The position numbers and the translations under genes were made by a program. Of a stretch of DNA of 35,808 nt, positions 7,811 to 15,786 are shown piece by piece. The notes beneath the pieces are model-generated. The model saw only the letters and a program-made list of their open reading frames with translations. It searched no databases and was not told the origin of the DNA. The stretch spans positions 1-35,808 of the forward strand of contig JAAZJL010000046.1 of assembly GCA_012800355.1 (NCBI GenBank). Reading direction: 5' to 3'. Within the stretch, counting starts at the first letter, position 1. The number at the start of each line of letters is the position of its first letter. The stretch is from Erysipelotrichia bacterium. Its GTDB lineage: Bacteria; Bacillota_I; Bacilli_A; Erysipelotrichales; Erysipelotrichaceae.

Positions 7811-8716
7811 ATGGAAGTTATAAAAGTTATACCTTCAGGTTACTGTAAAGGCGTTATTAATGCGATCAATAAGGTCAAAAAAGCTATTAAGGACTACCCT
7901 GATAAACAAATATATATTTTGGGAATGCTAGTACATAACAAATATGTAGTAGGTGGTTTTGAGTTGTTTAATGTAATTACCTTAGCAGATAAAAACAAGA
8001 CAAAAGAACAACTACTAGATGAGATTGATGATGGTGTTGTCGTTTTTACCGCTCATGGTATTGATCCTAAAATAAAACAAAAAGCTTTAGATAAAGGTTT
8101 AATTGTTGTTGATGCTACCTGCTGTGATGTAACAAAAAATGCTAATTTATGTATTCAGCATTTAAATGAAGGCTATGATGTTGCTTATATTGGCAAAAAA
8201 AATCATCCTGAAAGTGAGGCTGTTTTAGCTCTTGATGAAAGAATTCATTTAATAACTAATATTCAAGATGTACAAAATTCAAATATCTTAAATGATAAAA
8301 TACTAATAACTAATCAAACCACTATGTCAATTAATGATATTGAACAAATCATAAAAGCATTACTAGTTAAATATCCTTTGGCCAAAGTTGTTGAAGAAAT
8401 ATGTAGTGCAACTAGAACTAGACAACAAGCAGTTAAAGAGTTAGAAGGTTTTGATACACTGATTGTGGTTGGAGATCCAAATAGCAACAATACCACTCAA
8501 CTTGCTAATATTGGTAAGCAGGCAAAGATTAAAAATATTTATAAAATTGAAAATAGTCTTGAACTAACTTCAATTAACTTAGATAATATTAGTAAAGTAG
8601 CTGTAACTTCAGGAGCCTCAACTCCAGGCTATCTAACCCAGCAAGTTATTGATTATTTAAAAACAAGAGATGAAAAATATCTTAATGTAGATTTAGAAAA
8701 AATACTAGATTTATAA
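7811..8716 (+). CDS. ispH: 4-hydroxy-3-methylbut-2-enyl diphosphate reductase
   Basis: IspH (LytB) is the last MEP enzyme, reducing HMBPP to IPP and DMAPP with an Fe-S cluster. The 301-residue protein carries cluster cysteines C12 (GYCKGV), C104/C105 (DATCCDV) and C198 (EICSATRTRQ). The substrate-binding residues are H42, H82 (TAHG), H132 and E134 in NHPE, and TNQTT. The usual CxATxNRQ reads CSATRTRQ here, a minor change. The ribosome site is weak, with only a poor GTTAAAG upstream of the ATG. A small gene follows after 10 bases, probably co-transcribed, and the unit ends at a terminator at 9203. Confidence 0.96.
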   Translation: MEVIKVIPSGYCKGVINAINKVKKAIKDYPDKQIYILGMLVHNKYVVGGFELFNVITLADKNKTKEQLLDEIDDGVVVFTAHGIDPKIKQKALDKGLIVVDATCCDVTKNANLCIQHLNEGYDVAYIGKKNHPESEAVLALDERIHLITNIQDVQNSNILNDKILITNQTTMSINDIEQIIKALLVKYPLAKVVEEICSATRTRQQAVKELEGFDTLIVVGDPNSNNTTQLANIGKQAKIKNIYKIENSLELTSINLDNISKVAVTSGASTPGYLTQQVIDYLKTRDEKYLNVDLEKILDL

Positions 8717-8726
8717 AGGAGAAATT

Positions 8727-9200
8727 ATGTTAAATATTATCTTCATCAACCAACAAGCTTATAAAGATACTCTTGTCGGAAAAGAATTATTACATTTATT
8801 AGATAAATCTGTCCTTTTAAATACTGAATGGGGCTGTTTTACTGATTATTTTGATGATATTTCTTTAAATATTGCTTTAGATAATATGGTTTATAATATT
8901 AATAATTTGCTTCATAGTAAAAAGTTTGAAAACATTATCATTGGTTGGAGTTTTGAAGATGTCGAATTAATAAATCAACTAATTAGCCATTTAGATAGTG
9001 AAGATGCTCAAATAACTATTTTTAATTTAACTGATACAACTATTGAAAATGTAACAAACTACGAATTGTTAAATAAAGAATATCATAAAGAATATTATAC
9101 TTTACAGTCGACTGGACAACTAGTAAAAATGTCCTATGTTGACACAACTGATTGTTCAGCCTTCAAAAGTGCCCATATTCTTTCAATGATTATCCAATAA
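8727..9200 (+). CDS. Hypothetical protein resembling a small P-loop kinase that lacks the P-loop
   Basis: This 157-residue soluble protein has a strong AAAGGAG ribosome site and follows ispH by 10 bases. Its layout recalls small AAA/nucleotide-kinase-like proteins: an N-terminal hydrophobic strand (LNIIFIN), then the place where GxxGxGK[ST] would stand, then an NTEWGCFTDYF segment like the substrate-lid region. A strand near residue 68 (ENIIIGWSFED) fits the Walker B position. The P-loop position reads QQAYKDTLVGKEL, with no Walker A glycines. I infer a degenerate member that probably does not bind ATP conventionally. I am unsure of the family, and no function can be assigned. Confidence 0.7.
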   Translation: MLNIIFINQQAYKDTLVGKELLHLLDKSVLLNTEWGCFTDYFDDISLNIALDNMVYNINNLLHSKKFENIIIGWSFEDVELINQLISHLDSEDAQITIFNLTDTTIENVTNYELLNKEYHKEYYTLQSTGQLVKMSYVDTTDCSAFKSAHILSMIIQ

Positions 9201-9202
9201 AT

Positions 9203-9227
9203 AAAAGACCATGTTAGGTCTTTTTTT
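9203..9227 (+). terminator. Terminator after the ispH unit
   Basis: AAAAGACC (9203-9210), loop ATGTTA, and GGTCTTTT (9217-9224) run into seven T residues. It ends the plus-strand ispH unit. The reverse strand also forms the hairpin, and so may serve the comEB operon that converges on it, although its T-run is poorer. Confidence 0.88.
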
Positions 9228-9231
9228 AATG

Positions 9232-9708
9232 TTACTTAGTGTTTTTAGTTATTTTAACATCTAAGGTGTAATCTAATTGAATTAAATCAACACCAGCAGC
9301 AATTAGCATCCTTTTGCTAGCAATTGTATTGTCAGCATCAGCATATTTGTCTGATTCATAATAGATTTTCTTTATTCCTGATTGAATAATGGCTTTTGCA
9401 CATTCATTACAGGGAAAAAGTGATACATATAAGCTGCAATCTTGAACACTTCTAGGAGCATTTAATATGGCATTTAGTTCAGCATGAACAACATAAGCAT
9501 ACTTTGTTTCTAAAAATGAGCCTTCTCTATCCCAAGGAAAAAGCGAATCATCACAGCCTCTTGGCATTCCATTATAACCAATTGAAACAATCCTATTTAC
9601 ATTATCAACAATTACTGCCCCAACACCTGTGTTTGGGTCTTTACTTCTTAGAGCACTTAAATGAGCTAAGCTCATAAAATAAGTATGCCAATCAATTACA
9701 GTTTTCAT
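9232..9708 (-). CDS. comEB: ComE operon protein 2 / deoxycytidylate deaminase
   Basis: This 158-residue zinc enzyme belongs to the cytidine/deoxycytidylate deaminase family and likely converts dCMP to dUMP for thymidylate synthesis. The zinc site is HAELNAI (His and the catalytic Glu) and PCNEC. The N-terminal WHTYFMSLAHLSALRSKDPNTGVGAVIV and the GYNGMPRGCDD loop match dCMP deaminases of the ComEB type. It is the last gene of lspA-rluD-rhomboid-comEB, only 2 bases after the rhomboid gene, and ends just before a terminator hairpin. The competence link of the name is historical; the enzymatic role is better supported here. Confidence 0.94.
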   Translation of the reverse strand: MKTVIDWHTYFMSLAHLSALRSKDPNTGVGAVIVDNVNRIVSIGYNGMPRGCDDSLFPWDREGSFLETKYAYVVHAELNAILNAPRSVQDCSLYVSLFPCNECAKAIIQSGIKKIYYESDKYADADNTIASKRMLIAAGVDLIQLDYTLDVKITKNTK

Positions 9709-9710
9709 AG

Positions 9711-10985
9711 TTACTCCCCTTTATAATATTTCTGTGTTTCAGTTATATATTTCTTAGCAATATTATCTAAGTTCATCTTTTTATATAGTTGATTGATTTC
9801 GTAATCTGTTCCATCATAGAACTCATTGAAATCTTTGTATGTAAATGACATATAACCTAATACTACTGTTAATATAATACTACAAATTAATGAATTAATT
9901 CTTAAAGATTTACTACTATTTGTGGCAAATATCATTCCAAGCATAATTCCTGTAACAAATCCACCCAAGTGACCTAAAAGTGAGATTCCAGGCATTAGCG
10001 AAATAATAACATTCATGTAAATTGTTCTAGATATTTGTTTTCTAAATGCTGGTATTTTAAAGTAACCTTTTAAGGCAAACATTACAACTAATGCCCCAAA
10101 AATTCCAAAAATACCACCAGATAAACCAACAGCAATAATATTTCCGTTGCCAATAAATATGCACACATTACCCATAACAATAGATACGGTTAAAATCAAT
10201 AAAGTTATATTTTTACCATAGTATTTCTCTGCTACTATGGCCATATCAAATAGAGCCATCAAATTAAAAAGTAAATGTAAAAATGATGTGTGAACAAATC
10301 CTGCTGTTAAAAAGCGATATATTTGATGCAAAATAGTTATATATGCTTTATAGTAAGCACCAAAAATAATAGCGCTATTTAGTAAAGAGGTTTTATAAGC
10401 TGAAGCAAATATTTGAATCGCAATAAAAATAACGACGGAAACAACCGCTGGCAAAAGAAATGATAAACAGAAACCTTCCTTCAGGTTAAGTTTCTTTCTT
10501 TCTGATTTAGCTTTTTTTACACTTTGCATAGATTTAATAGCTAAATCCGTTTCAATTCTTCTTTTTTCTGTTTCAATATTATCGACATCATAAATAACTG
10601 TTGCAATCTCAGGAAAAGATTCTAATATTGGTTGCATAACATCGGTATTTGGTTGAAGTTTGATGTATTGAATATCAGTTAAAAAATAATTAGAAGAATC
10701 TTCATTAAATGAAATATCTAGTATTAAACCTGTTTCAGATTTAATTAAACTTCTTATTTTATTAATGGTGGCAATAATAAAAGGATATTTTCCTGTTCTT
10801 TCTTTATCACTGTCATTACTAATATGAATTATTGGAAATGATTGATTTTGTTCATTAATTAACCAATAATCGATTTCCTTTTTTTCAATCTTAAAATTAC
10901 TTACTATTGAAACCTGTAAGTAATCTTTGGAAACTATAAAATATTTAACCAATTGTAAAGCCCATAGCGAAGCTTTGCTATTCAT
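9711..10985 (-). CDS. Rhomboid-family intramembrane serine protease
   Basis: The 424-residue protein has a soluble N-terminal region of about 170 residues, including a Lys/Arg-rich stretch at 155-170. About seven membrane helices follow, from residue 171. The catalytic dyad is S289 in GLSGGIFG and H339 in LLGHLGGF. The conserved HTSFLHLLFN segment (H232, H237, N241) supplies oxyanion residues. It therefore should cleave substrate helices in the cytoplasmic membrane, as in the GluP (YqgP) type of Bacilli with large N-terminal domains. Its start overlaps the rluD stop by 8 bases. The substrate is unknown. Confidence 0.93.
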   Translation of the reverse strand: MNSKASLWALQLVKYFIVSKDYLQVSIVSNFKIEKKEIDYWLINEQNQSFPIIHISNDSDKERTGKYPFIIATINKIRSLIKSETGLILDISFNEDSSNYFLTDIQYIKLQPNTDVMQPILESFPEIATVIYDVDNIETEKRRIETDLAIKSMQSVKKAKSERKKLNLKEGFCLSFLLPAVVSVVIFIAIQIFASAYKTSLLNSAIIFGAYYKAYITILHQIYRFLTAGFVHTSFLHLLFNLMALFDMAIVAEKYYGKNITLLILTVSIVMGNVCIFIGNGNIIAVGLSGGIFGIFGALVVMFALKGYFKIPAFRKQISRTIYMNVIISLMPGISLLGHLGGFVTGIMLGMIFATNSSKSLRINSLICSIILTVVLGYMSFTYKDFNEFYDGTDYEINQLYKKMNLDNIAKKYITETQKYYKGE

Positions 10986-11898
10986 AGTATATAACCTCTT
11001 CTCTTAATTCTTGTAGATAATTCTGGAAATCTTCTGGTAATGGAGCATTTACTGTCATACTTTTTTTTGTTGTTGGATGAACAAACGTCAACTCATAAGC
11101 ATGCAATAATTGACCATCACCTTTTTGTTTTCTATTGACATATTTTGAATCATTAACTATTGGAAAACCAATATATTCCATATGCACTCTTATTTGATGA
11201 GTTCTTCCTGTTTGTAAGGCACATTCTATTAGTGAATGATTTTCAAATCTTTCTAAAACTGTAAAATAGGTGACTGCATCTTTACTGTTTTTATCGGTTA
11301 CAGCCATTCTCTGTCTATCATAAGGGTCCCTACCAATAGGAGCATCAATTGTTCCGTGATCATGGCCAATAACACCATGAACTAAAGCATAATACTTTCT
11401 ACCCATTTTATGATCAGCCAACTGCTGAGCTAAAAACTCATGAGCATCGTTATTTTTTGCCATAATAATTAAACCAGTAGTGTCTTTGTCAATTCGATGC
11501 ACAACGCCAGGTCTTAATACTCCATTAACATCACTTAATTTACCACAATGATATAAAACACCTTCAACTAAAGTAAGTTCTTTTGTTGTAGCTGTTGGAT
11601 GAACAATCATCCCCTTAACCTTGTTAAGAATAATAATATCTTCATCTTCATATACAATATCTAAGTCCATTTTATGTGGTTTAACAACATATTCAACTTC
11701 TTCTGGTAAATCAACAATAATTTCTTCACCTATTTTTACTTTATAGTTACTCTTTACCGGTTCATCATCAACACTTACCAAGCCTTCAGCAATAAGTTTT
11801 TGTAACTTAGTTCTTGATAAGTCTACTTTACCATTTAAAGCTTTATCTATTCTTAAACCATCCATTTGTTCATCAACAATAATTGTTACTTCTTCCAT
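10978..11898 (-). CDS. rluD: RluD-family 23S rRNA pseudouridine synthase
   Basis: The 306-residue enzyme carries an N-terminal S4 RNA-binding domain (about 13-70, with RIDKALNGKVDLSRTKLQKL) followed by the RluA/RluD catalytic domain. The signature is HRIDKDTTG, with the nucleophilic aspartate D137. Further family segments are LNKVKGMIVHP, GRKYYALVHG and LQTGRTHQIRVHM. It should isomerise uridines in large-subunit rRNA, although the exact site cannot be read from the sequence. It overlaps lspA by 13 bases at its start and the rhomboid gene by 8 at its end. The lspA-rluD pairing is very common in Bacillota. Confidence 0.95.
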   Translation of the reverse strand: MEEVTIIVDEQMDGLRIDKALNGKVDLSRTKLQKLIAEGLVSVDDEPVKSNYKVKIGEEIIVDLPEEVEYVVKPHKMDLDIVYEDEDIIILNKVKGMIVHPTATTKELTLVEGVLYHCGKLSDVNGVLRPGVVHRIDKDTTGLIIMAKNNDAHEFLAQQLADHKMGRKYYALVHGVIGHDHGTIDAPIGRDPYDRQRMAVTDKNSKDAVTYFTVLERFENHSLIECALQTGRTHQIRVHMEYIGFPIVNDSKYVNRKQKGDGQLLHAYELTFVHPTTKKSMTVNAPLPEDFQNYLQELREEVIYYE

Positions 11899-12353
11899 AA
11901 ACGTATCTTTTCTCCAAAAAACAATTCACTTATAATCAATAATACTGCTCCAATAGTAATACAGCTATCAGCAATATTAAACACTGGAAAATCATAACCA
12001 AAAATATAAAAATCTAAAAAATCAATTACATAACCATAAACAAGTCTATCAATAACATTTCCAATTGCTCCAGCTAGTATTAATTGTAGAGAAATTTTCT
12101 CTAATTTCTTAGGTTTATATTTAATGATATAAAAAGTAATAACAACACAAACAATTAAAGCCATAATCACAAAAAACCATCTTTGACCTTTTAAAATCGA
12201 AAATGCTGCACCTGTATTTTCAGCATAGGTGATATAGAAAAAGTCTTTTATAATAGTAAAACTTTCAGAATAAAAATTGCTGATAACTTTCATTGCTATT
12301 TTAGAAATCTGATCAATTAATACTAGTAATAAAACAAATAAAACACCATTCAC
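11886..12353 (-). CDS. lspA: Lipoprotein signal peptidase (signal peptidase II)
   Basis: LspA cleaves the signal peptide of diacylglyceryl-modified prolipoproteins in the cytoplasmic membrane. The 155-residue protein has four membrane helices and the family boxes: DQISK near residue 14, ENTGAAFSIL at 45-54, GAIGNVIDR at 95-103, DFLDFY with D111, and FNIADSCI with D129. D111 and D129 form the aspartyl dyad. The start is GTG at 12353, placed by AGGTGA seven bases upstream; a nearby ATG at 12349 is in another frame. It is the first gene of the lspA-rluD-rhomboid-comEB operon. Confidence 0.97.
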   Translation of the reverse strand: MNGVLFVLLLVLIDQISKIAMKVISNFYSESFTIIKDFFYITYAENTGAAFSILKGQRWFFVIMALIVCVVITFYIIKYKPKKLEKISLQLILAGAIGNVIDRLVYGYVIDFLDFYIFGYDFPVFNIADSCITIGAVLLIISELFFGEKIRLWKK

Positions 12354-12370
12354 GATAAATCACCTAAATC

Positions 12371-12379
12371 ATTATAACA
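12371..12379 (-). promoter_or_regulatory. Extended -10 promoter of lspA operon
   Basis: On the minus strand TGTTATAAT gives a consensus TATAAT (12376-12371) with the TG extension. The -35 position has only a poor TTTTAT. It lies about 18 bases upstream of the lspA GTG, so the leader would be very short. Confidence 0.5.
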
Positions 12380-12446
12380 AATTTCAATATTAAATAAAAC
12401 ATGACACTAATTTCTAAAATTGATGATACAGAATTATATTTTTATG

Positions 12447-12518
12447 TTATTGGATGATGTTGTTTCTTGTATTATTGAATGATGTTTTATTGTTTAACAT
12501 CACAGATTTTTATATAAT
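12447..12518 (+). promoter_or_regulatory. Promoter with operator-like repeats upstream of membrane protein gene
   Basis: TTGTTT (12490-12495) and TATAAT (12513-12518) are spaced by 17 bases. TGATGTT (12480-12486) and AACATCA (12496-12502) form an inverted repeat that brackets the -35 box. A second copy of the upstream arm, TTATTGGATGATGTT at 12447-12461, lies 25 bases before the near-identical TTATTGAATGATGTT at 12472-12486. This is a good candidate for a regulator-binding region. Confidence 0.6.
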
Positions 12519-12542
12519 ATAAGTGGAAAGAAGGTTATATAT

Positions 12543-13202
12543 ATGGATAACAATAACATTTATACTATTAAGTTAAATTCCAATCACTTGGCAAAATGGA
12601 TCCGCTATTTATTTATAACGCTTTTAGTAAGTTATTTCTTTGGTACATTCGCTAATTTAATAGAGAAAATCGATGATACATCTGCATTTGCAGTAATTAT
12701 TGTATTAAAATTTATTCAGTATTGTGTTGATTTAGTAAGTGCTTATTGTCTATTAAAACTTTCACAAATAGAAAAACTATTTGAAAAAGCAGCATTGTTA
12801 GAAGTAATATTTGTTGTGACTAATATCATCACACTTTTTATCCCTGAATACAAAATGATCTTGCTTCCAAATGAAATATTAGCTTTGATGATGATTATTC
12901 CTTCTACTTTTGCTATCTACAGTGAATACTTAGAACACAAAGGTTTTCATAATTTATTAATAGGTTTAGAAGATACATTGGCCAAAAAATGGCATACACT
13001 TTGGTATATTTATTTGGTTTCAAGTGTCTTATTATTATTTGTTGGTCTTTCTGCTCTTAGCTCTATTAATAATATTGAATCTGGCTTTGAATCAATACTA
13101 TTTGGAACTCTTATTAGTTCTATAGGTGTCATAATTCATTTTGTTTATAAACTAGTTGTTTTAAATAAATCAGCTAAATTCTTCCAAAACATGGAGATTT
13201 AG
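12543..13202 (+). CDS. Six-helix integral membrane protein of unknown function
   Basis: This 219-residue protein has about six hydrophobic segments, near residues 20-42, 48-73, 83-100, 103-127, 150-175 and 183-207. Loops are short, and there is no signal peptide or recognised motif. It opens with a hydrophilic stretch of about 18 residues. AGAAGG sits 8 bases before the ATG. A good promoter with flanking repeats lies upstream. The DUF5662-like gene begins only 3 bases after its stop, so the two form a small operon ending at the terminator at 13762. I do not recognise the family. Confidence 0.75.
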   Translation: MDNNNIYTIKLNSNHLAKWIRYLFITLLVSYFFGTFANLIEKIDDTSAFAVIIVLKFIQYCVDLVSAYCLLKLSQIEKLFEKAALLEVIFVVTNIITLFIPEYKMILLPNEILALMMIIPSTFAIYSEYLEHKGFHNLLIGLEDTLAKKWHTLWYIYLVSSVLLLFVGLSALSSINNIESGFESILFGTLISSIGVIIHFVYKLVVLNKSAKFFQNMEI

Positions 13203-13205
13203 TCA

Positions 13206-13724
13206 ATGATTATCAATTTTTTTAAACATTTACATACTGTTAACAAACATCGTTTTATTGTGATGAACTTATGTTTTAAACTAGGTTTATATTGGCAAGG
13301 CTTAACACATGATTTAAGTAAATATTCTTATATTGAATTTTTTACTTCAGTTAAATACTATACTGGCAGTAAAAGTCCTATTGATAAAGAAATAAAAGAA
13401 AAAGGCTATTCATCTTGTTGGTTACATCATAAAGGTAGAAATAAACATCATTGGCAATATTGGACTGATTTCTATCATGGAGAAGTTGTCTATATTGATA
13501 TGCCATTAAAATATATTAAAGAAATGGTTGCTGATAGAATTGCTGCTTGCATGGTTTATCAAAAAGATAATTACCAACCTGATAGCGCTTTAAGATTCTA
13601 TTTAAATTCACAAGAAAAATTGTTCATTCCCAAAAAAACAAGTGAAAAACTTCTATCATATTTAACTATAGTAGCTGAAAATCCTTTAAACAAAGCGCTT
13701 GAAATGATTAAAGCAGATAAATAA
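13206..13724 (+). CDS. DUF5662-like protein
   Basis: The 172-residue soluble protein matches what I recall of the DUF5662 family, often about 150-200 residues. An early HTVNKHRFIV helix is followed by GLTHDLSKYS, then a HHKGRNKHHWQYW block and a VADRIAA segment. The clustered His and Asp residues (THDLSKY, LHHK, NKHHW) look like a metal site similar to HD-type phosphohydrolases, but no activity is established. A GGAG ribosome site lies at the end of the upstream membrane-protein gene, whose stop is 3 bases away, so expression is coupled. Confidence 0.75.
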   Translation: MIINFFKHLHTVNKHRFIVMNLCFKLGLYWQGLTHDLSKYSYIEFFTSVKYYTGSKSPIDKEIKEKGYSSCWLHHKGRNKHHWQYWTDFYHGEVVYIDMPLKYIKEMVADRIAACMVYQKDNYQPDSALRFYLNSQEKLFIPKKTSEKLLSYLTIVAENPLNKALEMIKADK

Positions 13725-13761
13725 AGATGAAAGATTAAATGTCTAAATTACCTCAACACTT

Positions 13762-13796
13762 AAAAAACCAAGCAATACTTTATAGCTTGGTTTTTT
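13762..13796. terminator. Bidirectional terminator at the end of the sugar cluster
   Basis: A perfect 12-bp inverted repeat (AAAAAACCAAGC at 13762-13773 and its complement at 13785-13796) with an 11-base loop has A/T runs at both ends. It can terminate the plus-strand DUF5662 unit and the long minus-strand sugar operon that ends at 13852. Confidence 0.88.
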
Positions 13797-13851
13797 ATTA
13801 GTTTTTAAATAATTGTAAATCGAACATATTAAAAATAAAGGCAGATATTCT

Positions 13852-14538
13852 CTAACATTCATATCCTAAAGAACGAATATATTCTCTTAAATAAGCGATG
13901 TTTTCCTCAATGGTGTATTCTGGATTAAAGGCAGTTTTTCGTCCTAGAACAAGAATTGAAGCTCCCGCATTCAATAATTGTTCAATATCTTGATAACCTA
14001 CTGAACCATCAACAGCTATATCGATTTCAAAATAACCTGCTTCATCCAGTTTTTTTCTTAAATTACGAATTTTATTCAACATCTGTTGATTTACTTCTGG
14101 TTCATCTACTCCCATATCTCTTATATAAAGATTAACAATTTTAATATAAGGTAATAATTCATCTATTACGCATAATGGGGTTCCTGGATACAGTGAAACT
14201 GCTGTTTCATTACCTTTCTCGATAGCTAATTTTAATAGTCTAGTTGTTTCTAAAGTAGTTTCAGGATGAATGTTTATAATATTTCCCTTACTCTCATTTA
14301 AAATAGTATCAATAATTAACAAGGGTTTCTCTAATATTAAATGAATATCCAAAGGAATATCTACTAAATCATTTAGTGGTTTTATAACTGCTGGACTCAT
14401 TAAAGAAGTGCCTAACATTTGAGGATCAGTAATATCAAAATGTAAGTATTCAACTCCAGCTTTCTTTAAAGCCAGTACATCATGTTGTAAATTTAGTAAG
14501 TCTGCTCTTTCTAAAGATGGAGATAATTTAATCTTCAT
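13852..14538 (-). CDS. Rpe-like sugar-phosphate 3-epimerase, second copy
   Basis: The 228-residue protein belongs to the ribulose-phosphate 3-epimerase family (TIM barrel, divalent metal). Metal ligands fit: H and D in YLHFDITD, H in LDIHLI and D in AVDGSVG. The usual phosphate-binding loop NPGFGGQ is replaced by RDMGVDEPEVNQQ, so the substrate may not be ribulose-5-phosphate; AlsE-type hexulose-phosphate epimerase is an alternative. The start is ATG 14538, one base after the preceding gene's stop, with GAGG about 14 bases upstream; an in-frame ATG at 14559 lacks a ribosome site. It is the last gene of the nine-gene operon and ends near the bidirectional terminator. Confidence 0.85.
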   Translation of the reverse strand: MKIKLSPSLERADLLNLQHDVLALKKAGVEYLHFDITDPQMLGTSLMSPAVIKPLNDLVDIPLDIHLILEKPLLIIDTILNESKGNIINIHPETTLETTRLLKLAIEKGNETAVSLYPGTPLCVIDELLPYIKIVNLYIRDMGVDEPEVNQQMLNKIRNLRKKLDEAGYFEIDIAVDGSVGYQDIEQLLNAGASILVLGRKTAFNPEYTIEENIAYLREYIRSLGYEC

Positions 14539-14539
14539 A

Positions 14540-15211
14540 CTATTGTCCCAAAGCCTCATTTAGTAACTTAACTTGCTTATCAAACTGAGTTCCAGCAGTA
14601 AATAATGTTTTAGTACCACACACCAAAATGTTAGCACCATATTTTTTAAAAATTGGAGCAGTTGTAAAATTAATATTACCATCAACTGAAATTTGACAAT
14701 GATTATTTCCAACTCTTTTCATCATTTCTTTGACACCTTCAATTTTACGGCCAATAATTTCAGGATAGTTATGACGTGGGCCAGCACCTGCATTTCCTTG
14801 AATTAGTGTAACTAAATCTACAAGTTCAGCAACATATTCAATTGAGTCTAACCCTGTTCCCATATTAACGACCACACCACACTTGCATTTTTCTTTAATT
14901 TTCACAAGATAATTTGAATAATGATCGCTACTTTCTACTTGTAAAGAAACAATGTCATTCTCATCTAACCAAGGCAATATCTTTTCAACTATTTCATCTG
15001 GATCACGAACCATTATATGAATATCAATTGGTATTTTAGTAATATCTTTAATTTGCTTTAGCAAATCTATTGGTAACATTATTGTATTGGTAAATGTCGT
15101 ATCACAAATATCATAGTGAATGTAATCTATGTTATTTTTTTCAAACTTACGAATTTCATCCTCCATATGCAGAAAGTCTGCACAAGCTAAAGATGGTGCA
15201 ATTTTAATCAT
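14540..15211 (-). CDS. Rpe-like sugar-phosphate 3-epimerase, first copy
   Basis: This 223-residue member of the ribulose-phosphate 3-epimerase family starts behind GGAGGAAA. Metal-site residues are seen in YIHYDICD (H, D), IDIHIM (H) and SVDGNI (D). The phosphate loop reads IQGNAGAGPRH in place of NPGFGGQ, so binding is altered but may still be functional. It is clearly diverged from the neighbouring second copy, so the pair is an old duplication or two acquisitions. In the cluster it would interconvert C3 epimers such as ribulose- and xylulose-5-phosphate, feeding the transketolase; a hexulose phosphate is possible. Confidence 0.87.
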   Translation of the reverse strand: MIKIAPSLACADFLHMEDEIRKFEKNNIDYIHYDICDTTFTNTIMLPIDLLKQIKDITKIPIDIHIMVRDPDEIVEKILPWLDENDIVSLQVESSDHYSNYLVKIKEKCKCGVVVNMGTGLDSIEYVAELVDLVTLIQGNAGAGPRHNYPEIIGRKIEGVKEMMKRVGNNHCQISVDGNINFTTAPIFKKYGANILVCGTKTLFTAGTQFDKQVKLLNEALGQ

Positions 15212-15229
15212 GATTATTTCCTCCTTCTA

Positions 15230-15781
15230 TTATTCTAAATTAGCGTGACGAATACGAATAAATTTATCAACTTCCTCGTTGCCTAACCTGCCGGTCTGAT
15301 ATATTTTAACAATTAAAGCATCACAAAAAATTAGTAATGATTGCTCAAATGTTGAACCACTACTTTGAATTTTTTCTTCGTCAATAATACGGTTAAATAC
15401 CACCACATTATCAGCTTGTTTTCCAATAGTAGATTGTGGATTAGAAGTAATAACACTAATTCTTGCGTTATTTTCTTTAGCTACAGCACAATAACTTTTA
15501 AGATTTTTGGTTTCTCCGCTATTAGTTCCCAAAATTAATAAATCACCTTCTCTTATAGCAGGAGTAGTGGTATCACCAACAACATAAGAATTAAAACCAA
15601 ACTGCATCAGCCTCATTGCCAAAGACCTCATCATTAGTAAAGATCTTCCAGCTCCTCCAATGAAGATTTTTTTACTTTTAAAAATCTCCTCTATTAAGCC
15701 ATCAATATCATTTTCGTTGATTCCAGCACAAGTTTGTTTAAGTTGCTCTAATATCTTATTGTAAATGTCTTCAAATTTCAT
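15230..15781 (-). CDS. hxlB: 6-phospho-3-hexuloisomerase
   Basis: HxlB (PHI) is a SIS-domain isomerase that converts arabino-3-hexulose-6-phosphate to fructose-6-phosphate in the ribulose monophosphate pathway. The 183-residue length is typical. The SIS core shows IFIGGAGRSLLMMRSLAMRL, LILGTNSGETKNL and SVITSNPQSTIGKQAD, then the PHI-type GSTFEQSLLIFCDALI. It lies 5 bases after hxlA, the partner enzyme, and this adjacency is the strongest evidence for the RuMP reaction pair. The pair can run forwards (formaldehyde fixation) or backwards (making ribulose-5-phosphate from fructose-6-phosphate). Direction cannot be read from sequence. Confidence 0.92.
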   Translation of the reverse strand: MKFEDIYNKILEQLKQTCAGINENDIDGLIEEIFKSKKIFIGGAGRSLLMMRSLAMRLMQFGFNSYVVGDTTTPAIREGDLLILGTNSGETKNLKSYCAVAKENNARISVITSNPQSTIGKQADNVVVFNRIIDEEKIQSSGSTFEQSLLIFCDALIVKIYQTGRLGNEEVDKFIRIRHANLE

Positions 15782-15786
15782 AAACT

